Shown piece by piece: positions 1 to 9,738 of a DNA stretch of 26,713 bases. The notes beneath the pieces are model-generated. The model was not told where the DNA came from. It searched no databases and saw only the letters and a program-made list of their open reading frames with translations. A program made the translations under genes and the position numbers. The stretch covers positions 1 to 26,713 of the forward strand of contig ATSW01082513.1 in the NCBI GenBank assembly GCA_000444245.1. Reading direction: 5' to 3'. The stretch is from Botryllus schlosseri (taxonomy: Eukaryota > Chordata > Ascidiacea > Stolidobranchia > Styelidae). Numbering within the stretch: the first letter of the stretch is position 1; every line of letters begins with the position of its first letter.

Positions 1-45
1 TTTTTGTGGTGTATTGAACTGATAAAATTGGTAATAAACCAATGA
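1..45 (-). repeat. Dispersed repeat tail, cut by window start
   Basis: TTTTTGTGGTGTATTGAACT, then GATAAAATTGGTAATAAACC, is the reverse complement of the tail at 13687-13750 with few differences. Confidence 0.6.
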
Positions 46-201
46 TGATGAACTAACAGTCTAACAGCAAAAAAATGAAACATAACTTTATTAAGAGGTA
101 TATACCATACGTTAAGGGGGTAAAAGTTGACCGAGACGGAGATAGCAGTGGTTACAAATTTCGAAAAAAAAATTAGCGTCGAAAATTGTAATGATTGATT
201 T

Positions 202-1814
202 CCCAGGTAGCACGCCTACTTGGGTACCACGAGGTATCAAGGTGAGATGAATTGTGGTAACCAGCTGGGGAAACCAAGGGGGAACCGTACATTTTTGGCC
301 CCATATTACAGAGGTATTTTCTGGGGGACCATGTGGGTAACCCACTTAGCTGGCAGCGAAGACAATAATACGACCCCGGTCCTTGTAGCAGTGGCAGTAG
401 CAGTGTAAGTGGGCCGAGAAGTCGACGCAGAGATGTGCTAGGCGATGTTAGGTAAACCCTACTTAACATTGTATATTGTACAGTACATACCTGAAACCTG
501 CTACCTGCAATCACGCAAACCAATATATACGGTAATCTGAGTATATAATAACCTTTACGGTGGGTGAGTGAGGCCGTCATCACTGTTTAAGTGTAATCGT
601 TGAGTTATATTTTCAACTGAACAAGACACACACAATGTACAATACGATAAGATAGAAAGCGATGTAATGAACAGATAGGAGGATGCTGACCGACGCGCAG
701 TTGCCGTCTTTTAGACTGACATCTACCTCGGCTTAGAGTGCCCGCCGTCACAGTTAATCTCGATGTTGATCATTTTCGAGGCCAGGGCCCTTGCTAGCGA
801 TTTCCATAACTTGTGTGTGAGTGCATTCTTTCGTCGAGTCATTCTCGGGTCTCATGTCGCAAGAAGAGGAGCCCGGACAAACCTCCGACGGGAGTCGAAC
901 CGAGGCCGCCCGATTCTTAGGCGCTTATCGTCACCAGTACCCGAATTCAATTCATATGGAGGTGGAATTCAATTTGGAAATGTCCTAGCGACCAGCATCG
1001 CAAATGAATAAATTGGAAACCGATTATAATATGACTTTACTATATAGATGAACAAACCTTGCTGTAGGAAAATATAAAAGAAGCATCTATTTCGGAAAAC
1101 TATTCGGTCACATGTGGGAGCCGTATGAAAAGTCGACCATTCTTCATTGACGAAAATAACAAGTTCCAATTATTTGATCACAGAAATTTTACGAGTAAAA
1201 TTATTCCTGAGTTAAAAATAATAAATACAGATAAGGGGTAAAGGTAATGGGATCTACGCTAGAAAATTATAACGCACGCTGTGAGGAATTGAGTACTCTA
1301 GCAACGGAAATTTAAGTTCACTTCAGTGTGACAAACGGTCAATTTTAAATAGTTCAAATCACATTGAGGAGGTAAAGCATGGTAGGGGTTTTAATGTTCG
1401 AGGTTCGAGCAACCAACAGGGATAGCATAATAGCTAGAAAACTTTACTACATACGGAACCACCTTTATTATTCGATGAAATAAACCAAATAACATTGATG
1501 GAAAATAAGGTTGGTTCCTGTGTGGGTGATATATGGGAAATCTGAGCTCCTCTATAAGTGGGTTTCTCATGTTTCAAGATGATTTGATATCAAAAACTCA
1601 ACAAATATACCTTCCCCGTGTTCAAATTGATAGGTACAATTAGAAGAGACTTATTGCAATCTACCTGGGATTGGTATGGTATAAACACGCATCTTTATGG
1701 ATGGAAATCCCGCTTGGTTTCGATGTGGGTTACATGTTACTAACCCATTCCGATCATCCATCCCACCTAACCACTTAAATTCCACCTGGATACCAAGTGG
1801 GCGTGCTAGCTGGG
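202..1814. mobile_element. Element with inverted ends, family unknown
   Basis: The left end (from 202, CCCAGGTAGCACGCC) and the reverse complement of the right end (ending 1814, CCCAGCTAGCACGCC) agree over about 28 bp with a few mismatches, so these look like terminal inverted repeats about 1.6 kb apart. Sub-terminal DNA on both sides is rich in short GTAACC/GGTTAC and GGGAAAxC motifs. No coding sequence was recognised inside, and no target-site duplication was clear. It could be one non-autonomous transposon or two separate copies of a shorter repeat in opposite orientation. Confidence 0.4.
850..950 (-). repeat. tRNA-like SINE remnant
   Basis: On the minus strand a good RNA polymerase III B box (GGTTCGACTCC, 891-901) sits in a GC-rich tRNA-like context, and TGGTGACG upstream is a weak A-box candidate. 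The cloverleaf could not be closed, so this is not called as a tRNA gene. A decayed SINE head is more likely. Confidence 0.3.
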
Positions 1815-2290
1815 CTAGGCTAATTTATGGCTGCTGAATCCTATTCTGTGCTAATAATTTCTCCATCACGTCAGATTTTTTCCGCAATAATTCTTCTCAT
1901 TTTCATAAATTTATTATCAACTTCCAGCTTTCGTTAGTGGCATCACGGTTAGTATACAATAGCAACAGATCAAATATTGTTATTGAAATCATCTATTATG
2001 AAACGTGGGCTGTTGTAATACAGAATGAGTGAGTTTTCGGGGAACTTGAATACAGTGATTATTCTCTATAATCGTTCAATCAGAAGCTCTTTTCGACCCA
2101 TAAAATTACACTGGTCAACAAATTTAAAAATCCACACTAAATACCATATTGGAACAGAGGCAGAGATGTTTTTAAATGGTATCGAACTTTTTGTTTGTGT
2201 TTTGCAATATTAAACGCCAGTTCTATATACAAAAAGCTTTACATTTTTGGCGATTTCTGATTTGCCGTAATATTTTAATATGAACCTGAG

Positions 2291-2745
2291 CAGTGGTTCT
2301 CAACCTTTTTTGTATTCGCGGACCCCTTTTTACCCCTTGGCACGTTTTTGGTCACAACTTTTTTTTCCCAAGGTAAAAAAAGTGACAAAACCTATCATCG
2401 AAAAGCTGGTAAAATTATCTTTCCAACGGTATATAATACGTCTTTATAAGAATTGTTTCTAGGTTGACCCGTTTTTAGACCAAATTCTACAGGACTACTT
2501 GTGAACTGGAAAAGCCTATAGCTACCAACAAGTTGTTAAAATTGCTTCCAACCGACAAAAGTTACGGTCTTATATTGTACTTAATATTGTATTGAGACAC
2601 ATGGACAATTTTCATTCGCACTATTCGCACCACGCTTGTCATTAGCACTCATCCCGATTTTTCATCCGCACCGCGCTTTGTCATTCGCACTGAAATTTTT
2701 TTCATTCGCACAAGTGCGAACCGTCACACAGGTTGAAAAGCACTG
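2291..2745. mobile_element. Non-autonomous hAT-like element
   Basis: It starts CAGTGGTTCTCAACC and ends GGTTGAAAAGCACTG, near-inverted ends of the kind found on hAT elements. The start runs on into a GCGGACCCC block typical of that group. The flanking 8-mers do not match, so a target duplication cannot be shown. Inside, 2605-2720 holds imperfect repeats of ATTCGCAC and TCATCCGCAC. Confidence 0.5.
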
Positions 2746-3670
2746 GCGCAGGTTTACACCGTATCTGATACAACTTCTCCGTATTGCTCTTCGACCAAAC
2801 TACGGGCTATATAATATGGGGGAGGGCACCATACCATGGTATTTCCTAACACGTGGGCTGTTCGAGTAAACAGTGGATCAGTATCGCATTTTCATATCAA
2901 TACTATCATTTTCATCCCATGATGCGAACGAATACTTATGCTATCGAAAATTGCATACCTCCTGGTATGCATCAATATGTAATCAAACTCTGCACCGTTC
3001 GCATAGCTCAATTCGCAACTTTTGACAATCAATGCGAACGAATTACGATCGTTTTCACAGCTACTTACTTACTTGAGTAGATTCAGATAATACTCGTCTG
3101 ACAATACTTCTACTCGTACTTCAGTAGCTTTATTCGTCGTTACTTCTACTTCTACTTGAGTAACTTTCTTGACAACTTTGACCACTCTGTACATCAGACA
3201 TATAAAAGAGAGCTGCGCTGTGTACAGCTGTTGTCGGCGCGTTCTCTATGCCATACATGCTCCAAAAGTCGTAGCATACTAATTATTTGAATGCTTTCTT
3301 TTTGGTGAGCGAGGCTTGGGTCGCGAGATGCTAATAAAACTAAAATTTGGGTCGCGGTCTAAATTGCTTAGGAACAAATGTTATAAAGTTTGGCTAAAGT
3401 CGAGGAGCTTGCATCTCGGTCACAACACTGTGCCTTCCTACCTATCAAGGCCCGACCTTGCGATCTTGTCAAAATATACCACTGGTTTCCTGATATGAAA
3501 GTAATTTAATAGCTCACTAATGCACAAGCACACACCAATTTAAAGGTAGCTAATTCTAGTTTTCCGACAGTAATTCAATATTCCCGGTACTGGACGATTG
3601 TCCTCCTTCGACACCTTTCAGTAAGCTATATCTTTTCATTTTATCATGGAAAACAGTTTTCCATGATTTT

Positions 3671-3990
3671 ATCTCAATCTTGTGGTGTTTTGAAATGATA
3701 AGATTAATAATAAACTGAAACTGACACTTATAGAACACACGATCTGTGCATATACATACCATGAGTGCATCATAGGCAGATGCCGCTGGACAAAAAAGGT
3801 GCAAAAATCACTTTGCAAATCTTTCCAAGTCTTGCACCACCCGTTCATACTATCCCAGAAATGCTGAACGCCAAGCGGGAAAGCCAAACACACGCCAGTT
3901 TTACTGATCGGGTAGGCCTATTAGGTCTGACCCGGCCGGTGATTGAACCCACGACCCGCCGATCAGGAAGCCAAAAGCTCGACCATGATG
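3671..3990 (-). repeat. tRNA-headed SINE
   Basis: Read on the minus strand, it begins with an A-box-like TGGTCGAGC (about 3975-3985) and a B box GGTTCAATCAC (3939-3949) in a tRNA-like head. A unique body follows. The 3' part (TTTATTATTAATCTTATC, then CAAAACACCACAAGATTG) recurs elsewhere in this window. The body's resemblance to other copies stops before the tail, so the tail may belong to a partner LINE or to a wider repeat. Sequence related to 13741-13790 continues below 3670, so the true 3' end is uncertain. Confidence 0.55.
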
Positions 3991-4472
3991 CGCAAATCTT
4001 CAATTTTATAGATATAGAAGATAATGTATCGAGTTAGTCGAAAACTTAAATAGGCTATATCTAATTATATATGCGTATGGCACGACGCAATATTCCACCG
4101 AATTCAATTCGACCACATGCCTGAGTTATTACGAACCGAATTTCTTGTAAGTCTGTCACGCTTTTGGGCATCTTGCGTCCACTGATGGAGCCCGATATTA
4201 GAGTATTAGATTCGGAGTAATCGGGTAACTAGCAACTTGATAAAACACTATCACATAATCTGGCAAGAATATGAAAAATTTTGGTGAATTTTTTTTGTTA
4301 GAAAATATCATGATGGCCTTGAAATTATTCGTGTGCTCCATGAACATTCAAGTGCACTGTTGAGTAACTTGAGCTGAGCTGTCTCATTACTTTCATATCG
4401 TTTTTGTACTCTTTACCCTCTATGTTGTAACTTGATTTTGCGTATGCATTGAGGTTTGAGGTGAGCTTCGAC

Positions 4473-7400
4473 ATGCAGCAGGACGGAGAAGTGACAACTA
4501 CTGGTGATTCCAGCGTGAAAACATCTACATCCGCGCATGAAAAACCATGGACGCGGCCATGGGAATTGAGCGAAATTCGGGAGCACGCGCCCAAATGGAA
4601 TTTAGCCGCCGACGCCGGCCTTTTGAAATACCTCGAAGCGTTTTCGATCGACTTCATGCGTAAGGCGCAAGAGTCCACCAAACAGATCAACGACCTGATG
4701 CACGACACTAACATGGCCGACGTGAAAGTCCGGAATGTAACAGGAAAATTCATGACCCTGAGCGATTCCCAGTTTATCGAAAATCGGGTCTATGACGAGG
4801 ATATCTCAGCTGATGCTAGTGCAGATGGTGTTAAAAACGAAAACGAAAGTACCGAAGGTGATATAGATCCATTTCCAAAATTAAAAACGGCTATTCAAAT
4901 AGGCCTTAAAGTGTTGGAAGACTCGTTTGATATACTAGATCCAGACGCAGCCAACTCGGATATAGACTCGGACCTCGATTCCGATGAAGAACAGGGTAAC
5001 GGCGTCCCTGAACAAGTAATATATGAACCGAAAGATCCTTACGTTGCAAGACCGCTTCCACATTTAATCGGAAGTAGAGGTTTTCTGGAGTCGGATGATG
5101 TAGGAATTCGTGATTTGCCCAGTGACGATGAAATAGCGCAAGACGATCAAGGCAGTATCAGTGAATCGGATGATGACGTTGAAAAATTGTCGTATCGCAA
5201 AGATTCTATTTCCGAATCCGAATCTGACGTGTCCGATGTTTCCGACTCTGATTTCTCGGAAGATGAAGATCATGAACCGGCAGCGACCAAGTTTTCATCG
5301 TCTTCAGTTAGCGATGATGCGGACTTATTTGCCGAAAGTGATTCGGACGAAAAGGAAAAATTTCCTGTGCATAAAGCCGCGTCTAAACCTAAATCAAAGA
5401 GTTTGTCGAAACGTGCGGAAAAGGCTAAAATCGTGCCCAAAAACGAAGATCTTTTCGATTCTGATGATGATAATGATCTTTTTCAAGATTCAGGAGGATT
5501 GTTTGGCAACGCGCCTAACCTGTTCGATAAGAAATCCAAAAAAGGGGGATTATTCGATGGTGCCGATGTCAGCGATGAGGATTCTCCCCAAAATTCTGTA
5601 GACAGTCACGACGACGAGAGTCAAAAGCTATCCTCCGAAGAGGAAGATAACGTACCCGCCGAACATCCTGTCAAGGAGGAAAAGTCTTCGAAACCGATGG
5701 GCGGAATCGCGTTATTCGGTGGTGCACTTAACAAGGAACTTCTCAAAAAGACGAGAAAGGACAGCACCTCTTCAGATAGCGACTCTCAATTGTCCGAAAA
5801 GTCCCCGGGGAAAAAGGCTGATGATCTATTTGCAGACAGCGACGAGGATGATCTATTTTCCGAGAAACCGGCTCCGAAATTAGAGGCCAAAAAAGACGAG
5901 TCGCCTCCTGCGAAGAAAAAAACGTCGGAACGCAAACCCGTCTCTGGTTTATTCAGTGCTGACAGTGACGAGGATGATCAATTTTCTAGAAAACCTCCAG
6001 AGAAATCGAAGTACGGAAAGGACAAGTCGCCTCCTGGCAAGCAAAAAGCGCCCCAACGTAAACCTGTATCTGATTTATTCGGCGATTCTAGTGATGATGA
6101 TAATGATATGCTGTTTGGTGACGCTCCGAGCAAGCCAGCGAAGAAAACAACCCCCAAACAGTCTCTACAGACAGATTCTCCGAAGAAAAGCGCAGCCAAG
6201 AAACCAGCGATATTCGAGTCTGAATCGTCAGACGAGGGTATGTTTTCAAGAAAGCCTCCAGCCGCTAAATCAAAACAACCCGGCGCTGGTAAAAAAGCGA
6301 AAGACCTTTTCGACAGTGACTCTGACGATGATTTTTTCACGGATGTAAAGTCGACCCCGAAACCGAGCGCCAAAACAAAGAGCTTTCTCGATAGCGACAG
6401 CGGAGATGATCTGTTTTCAAGTACAGGTACGTCCGCAAAGAAAGATGCAAGTGTTCCTGCAAAAGTAACCGCAAAACCAGACGCTCTCTTCGACGAATCC
6501 GATCATGAAGATAAGCCAACGTCTGCGAAATCGGTAGAGGCGAAAAAATCCAATGATTTATTTGATTCGTCAGATGAAGACCAAGAGGAAAAGCAGGACA
6601 CCCCACCTCCCGCTAGGAAAAAACCGGCAGGGGCTGTGTCTATGTTTGCGGGTGGTTTCCCTGGCGGTGAACTGTCCGCCGCTATACTTAAACGGCGTGG
6701 CGTGTCGGATGCGAGCACCAAGTCTTCGAACAGTGATTTTTCAGATGCCGAAAAATCGGCCGACAAGAAACTGAGCGATATTTCGGAGGACAAAACAGCG
6801 AATGAAGAGGAATCTGATAAAAAATCGGGTGCGCCGTCTGTGAATACTCGGAAATTGTTGCCTAAACTGCCGCAGACGTCTTCGGCCGCAGAAAAACCGG
6901 GCGACAAAAAATCAAGTGACGTTTCGGGGGAAAAAAAGAAGAAAGAAGAATCGGGAAAAAAACCGGAAGTCGCGTCTGTAAATTCTCCTAAATCGTTGCC
7001 GAAACTGCCTCCGAACACGACTGCGAAGCCCTTCAAGCCTCGGGTTAAATCTCCGCAGAGCTCGTCTGTCAGTAATATCCGTAACGCATTATCGATCAAC
7101 CCCGCGTCTCTGCTACCAGGCGCGGCGCCAAAGCCGAAACCCGTTGTGCAAACCGAGATATCTTTTGACAAACCGCCCACTGTTAACACGCTGGAGAGCG
7201 TCAACAAGACCAGGGCTAGGGGACAGAGGAATCGGAGACCGCCCACGAGACATTCAAAGGGCCGACCCGCTTCTAAACCAAGTCCCATGGGTGAAACGTC
7301 TCCTGTGAATGAAACTCCGAATGCAGACAGCTCGTCAAAGTTAGATTCTGTGGATGTGTCAAAACCTGCGGATGCAGTGTCTGTAAAACAAACAGATACG

Positions 7401-8255
7401 TTTTCGACTGCACATAATAAAGATGCTGACTTTGTGGACAATCTGTTTGATGCCGGTTCACTCACCGAAAAGCCGAAAAGTCTGCTCGATTCTGCAGATC
7501 TGGACGACGAACTCTTCTCTGGATCATCTCTTTTCGCGAAAACACAAAAGGCTGCAAGTACATCAAAAGCGCCGAAGTTGTTTGATGAGGATATTTTTGG
7601 TGACGATGATGATTTCTTGTCTGGCTTCGATTCGAAGAAAAAGACAAAGACTGAAACAGTGGCAAAAGTCGCAAACGATGAGGACGATGACATTTTCGGA
7701 GATCTCTCCATCGGTAGTGTGCCGAAGAAAAAAGACAGCGGCAAAGGGGATAAAGCAGTTGCCAACGTTGTTTCAGACGATGATTTATTCGGAGATGATG
7801 TTACTTCAGTGCCGGCTACCGTCAAGGAACGGTCTTCGAGCAAAAACAATTTCCTGGAAGATGGTGATGATATTTTTGGAGGAGCCAGCACTTTAAAATC
7901 GAACTCAAAGTCAATTACAAAGTCTTCCGATGACATTGACATATTCGGCGAGGCGCATTCTACGAAAGATTCCAAAAAGCCAGTGAAAACTAAGCCGCAG
8001 GCTGACGACGATATTTTCGGCGACGATATTTTTGCGAGCGCAGCCCCGAGTAAAAAGAAATCGAAGAAAGCTGACAAAAAGCCAAAAGCTGGGAATTCGA
8101 TTTTTGATGATGACGACGGCATGGATGACATCTTCGCCACAACTTCGTCTAAGAAAAAGAAGGCGCCTTCGAAATCTGCCAAGAAGTCGGCCGCAGCTAA
8201 AGAATCTAAATCCGAGCCTTCCCCAGTAATAGATGATCCACTGAGTATGCCGTGA
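4473..8255 (+). CDS. WASHC2: WASH complex subunit 2 (FAM21), single exon
   Basis: This 1260-residue protein is the long tail subunit of the WASH complex, which activates Arp2/3 on endosomes and binds retromer. The head (residues 1 to about 210) matches human FAM21 along its length: PWELSEIR, WNLAADAGLL, QFIENRVYDE, and EPKDPYVARPLPHLIGS near residues 185-202. The tail is a long acidic array of LFa-type motifs such as LFDSDDDNDLF (near 327) and many DDIFG units, which in FAM21 bind VPS35. Near 867-885 is the conserved INPASLLPG block. Near 905-930 is the basic CapZ-interacting (CPI) region (SVNKTRARGQRNRRPPTR). The end, DDPLSMP, resembles the human DDPLNAFGGQ end. The ATG at 4473 is chosen because the frame upstream has only a TTG (4449) after a stop at 4428. 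It has no introns in 3.8 kb, unlike its spliced neighbours. AATAAA first appears at 9421, so its poly(A) site is uncertain. Confidence 0.93.
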   Translation: MQQDGEVTTTGDSSVKTSTSAHEKPWTRPWELSEIREHAPKWNLAADAGLLKYLEAFSIDFMRKAQESTKQINDLMHDTNMADVKVRNVTGKFMTLSDSQFIENRVYDEDISADASADGVKNENESTEGDIDPFPKLKTAIQIGLKVLEDSFDILDPDAANSDIDSDLDSDEEQGNGVPEQVIYEPKDPYVARPLPHLIGSRGFLESDDVGIRDLPSDDEIAQDDQGSISESDDDVEKLSYRKDSISESESDVSDVSDSDFSEDEDHEPAATKFSSSSVSDDADLFAESDSDEKEKFPVHKAASKPKSKSLSKRAEKAKIVPKNEDLFDSDDDNDLFQDSGGLFGNAPNLFDKKSKKGGLFDGADVSDEDSPQNSVDSHDDESQKLSSEEEDNVPAEHPVKEEKSSKPMGGIALFGGALNKELLKKTRKDSTSSDSDSQLSEKSPGKKADDLFADSDEDDLFSEKPAPKLEAKKDESPPAKKKTSERKPVSGLFSADSDEDDQFSRKPPEKSKYGKDKSPPGKQKAPQRKPVSDLFGDSSDDDNDMLFGDAPSKPAKKTTPKQSLQTDSPKKSAAKKPAIFESESSDEGMFSRKPPAAKSKQPGAGKKAKDLFDSDSDDDFFTDVKSTPKPSAKTKSFLDSDSGDDLFSSTGTSAKKDASVPAKVTAKPDALFDESDHEDKPTSAKSVEAKKSNDLFDSSDEDQEEKQDTPPPARKKPAGAVSMFAGGFPGGELSAAILKRRGVSDASTKSSNSDFSDAEKSADKKLSDISEDKTANEEESDKKSGAPSVNTRKLLPKLPQTSSAAEKPGDKKSSDVSGEKKKKEESGKKPEVASVNSPKSLPKLPPNTTAKPFKPRVKSPQSSSVSNIRNALSINPASLLPGAAPKPKPVVQTEISFDKPPTVNTLESVNKTRARGQRNRRPPTRHSKGRPASKPSPMGETSPVNETPNADSSSKLDSVDVSKPADAVSVKQTDTFSTAHNKDADFVDNLFDAGSLTEKPKSLLDSADLDDELFSGSSLFAKTQKAASTSKAPKLFDEDIFGDDDDFLSGFDSKKKTKTETVAKVANDEDDDIFGDLSIGSVPKKKDSGKGDKAVANVVSDDDLFGDDVTSVPATVKERSSSKNNFLEDGDDIFGGASTLKSNSKSITKSSDDIDIFGEAHSTKDSKKPVKTKPQADDDIFGDDIFASAAPSKKKSKKADKKPKAGNSIFDDDDGMDDIFATTSSKKKKAPSKSAKKSAAAKESKSEPSPVIDDPLSMP

Positions 8256-8317
8256 ACTTGCTAAATCAACTGCAAAAACACAGACACCCGCATGGTTATG
8301 CTTATGCATGTCTATTT

Positions 8318-8917
8318 GGGTTGTTCAAAAATAACTTGGTTAATTGATAAAATTGGTAGGTTTGGTAAAAAACGCTTTGCACAAGCTTTGGCTCAATCCC
8401 AACCTTTAGCAAAGCTATAGAGTTACAGAATTTCAAATTTATTAAGAAAAGATTTTTTTTTCAAATTATACTGGCTATGCTATGAAATTGTCAAGTTGTC
8501 TCAGAAAACAATGGATACCAATTTTGGCCCCATTCCAACCCGTAGAAGCGAAGATATTGGAGTGTAAATTTTTGATTTTGGGAAATTCCTGAATCATTAA
8601 TTTTAGAACCACCCATCGTAAATACTGTCACGTCACATCCAAATTTCGCTACTCCAAAAACTTCACTTTTGCCGATTTGAATTGGGCCAAATTTGCTATG
8701 TACCGTTTAATTATACAACTAAACAATTTCACGACATAACCAGCGTAATTTGGAAAAAATTTAGTTTTAATGAATTCAAAATTTTCCAACAATAATAGCT
8801 GCGATGCTACAGGTCGGAATTGAGCCAGAGTTGGTGTGCAACATTTCCGTAACCAGCCTAACAATTTTATCAAGTACCCAGTAAAATTTGAGGAAAAAGG
8901 TTATTTTTGAACAACCC
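8318..8917. mobile_element. 600-bp MITE, GGGTTGTTC inverted ends
   Basis: The ends GGGTTGTTCAAAAATAAC and its reverse complement are near-perfect inverted repeats. The homology of the arms continues inward (GATAAAATTG, TTTGGCTCAAT), so the element is largely a long fold-back without coding sequence. A second copy lies at about 15999-16536. A TA target is suggested by CCCTA at the right edge here and TAGGG at the left edge of the other copy, which would point to a Tc1/mariner-like parent, but this is weak. Confidence 0.7.
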
Positions 8918-9738
8918 TAACGCCTATACTGTTGGTAACAAATTTCGACTATTCTAGGCTGCATAAGTGCATATGAATCATTTCAATGTGTATGTGTATT
9001 TTGACGCATTCTATATTTGTAACAAATTGGAATCCAACAATGATTATTCTGCCAGAGATTATATTTTCATTCACATCGATATATGATATATTTCGGTTAC
9101 ATGGAGATGATGGCGGGGGACTTCCTGCGCAATGTAGCGCCAGTGATATTTGTTACCAATTATATCTGACTCTGCTGTAGTCAAATTTTTGTATCTTCAT
9201 TATTTTACTTTCGGTTTATCATCAAGTGCAATGTATTTTCTCCAATCTGTATTTACCCTGGCAAATATCGGTCAAACTGATCAGAGTATCCTTTGAATGA
9301 GCCATAGATGGGGCATAGCGTATATCAAATTGAATAGCCTACCTGATTACTATTTGTGACCGTGTTATTTTGTGGTGATCGCAATATAATATCCTGTGTA
9401 CTTGTCACTTGGAAAGTATTAATAAATGGTGTAAGAAATTAGACAATGTGCCGTGCTCAAATTAGTCTCAAGGCTCCCATAAATAAATTTTGTTTGGAAT
9501 GTACAATGTGAATCATCCAATCCTTTACCTGGATGTATATCCCGTTTTTCATCGCAGTAAGTTCCAACAACGCCGTCGTCAATTTGCAGCGTTCCGATTC
9601 CCCGCACGGCTTGTCAATTAGAATTTGTTCATACTGTTAACGGCGCATTTTGCCTAACCGATTCCGTCGCCTGTGATTTGATTTCTATGTATCGAGTAAA
9701 TCCATTTCTATTTGTTGATCTAGTGAGATTATCGAGCC
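8918..9738. other. WASHC2-FKBP2 intergenic spacer
   Basis: There is no gene here. AATAAA at 9421 and 9482 are the first plus-strand poly(A)-like signals after WASHC2 and may end its transcript, although they are more than 1.1 kb from the stop codon. The last 100-150 bp should contain the FKBP2 promoter and 5' UTR. No TATA box was seen. Confidence 0.35.

Larger units (their letters stand above)
1..4470. other. Gene-free 5' region, repeat-rich
   Basis: No open reading frame here looks like a conserved protein. Besides the elements listed separately, 625-740 resembles 25010-25110 (a shared block around AATGAACAGA and GAGGATG), so it is a dispersed repeat. 3075-3180 is a degenerate TACTTGAGTA/TACTTCTAC low-complexity stretch. 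The last 300 bp before WASHC2 should hold its promoter and 5' UTR, but no TATA box or other recognisable element stands out. Confidence 0.5.

Noticed and set aside
2605-2720. CRISPR-like array of ATTCGCAC repeats
   Set aside because: The units are short, uneven and inside a transposon in an animal genome; there are no regular spacers.
3198-3206. TATAAAAG box followed by GAGAGCTGCGCTG
   Set aside because: It looks like a core promoter or part of a long terminal repeat, but no gene, second repeat or primer site was found nearby, so it is left as chance.
4449-4472. Start of WASHC2 at TTG 4449
   Set aside because: Animal genes start at ATG in nearly all cases; the ATG at 4473 gives an N-terminus of about the usual length before the conserved PW motif.
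6503-8182. 559-codon open frame on the minus strand inside WASHC2
   Set aside because: It is the mirror of a gene rich in Ser, Asp and Lys codons, whose complements rarely give stops. It has no recognisable domain, and the sense frame matches FAM21 throughout.
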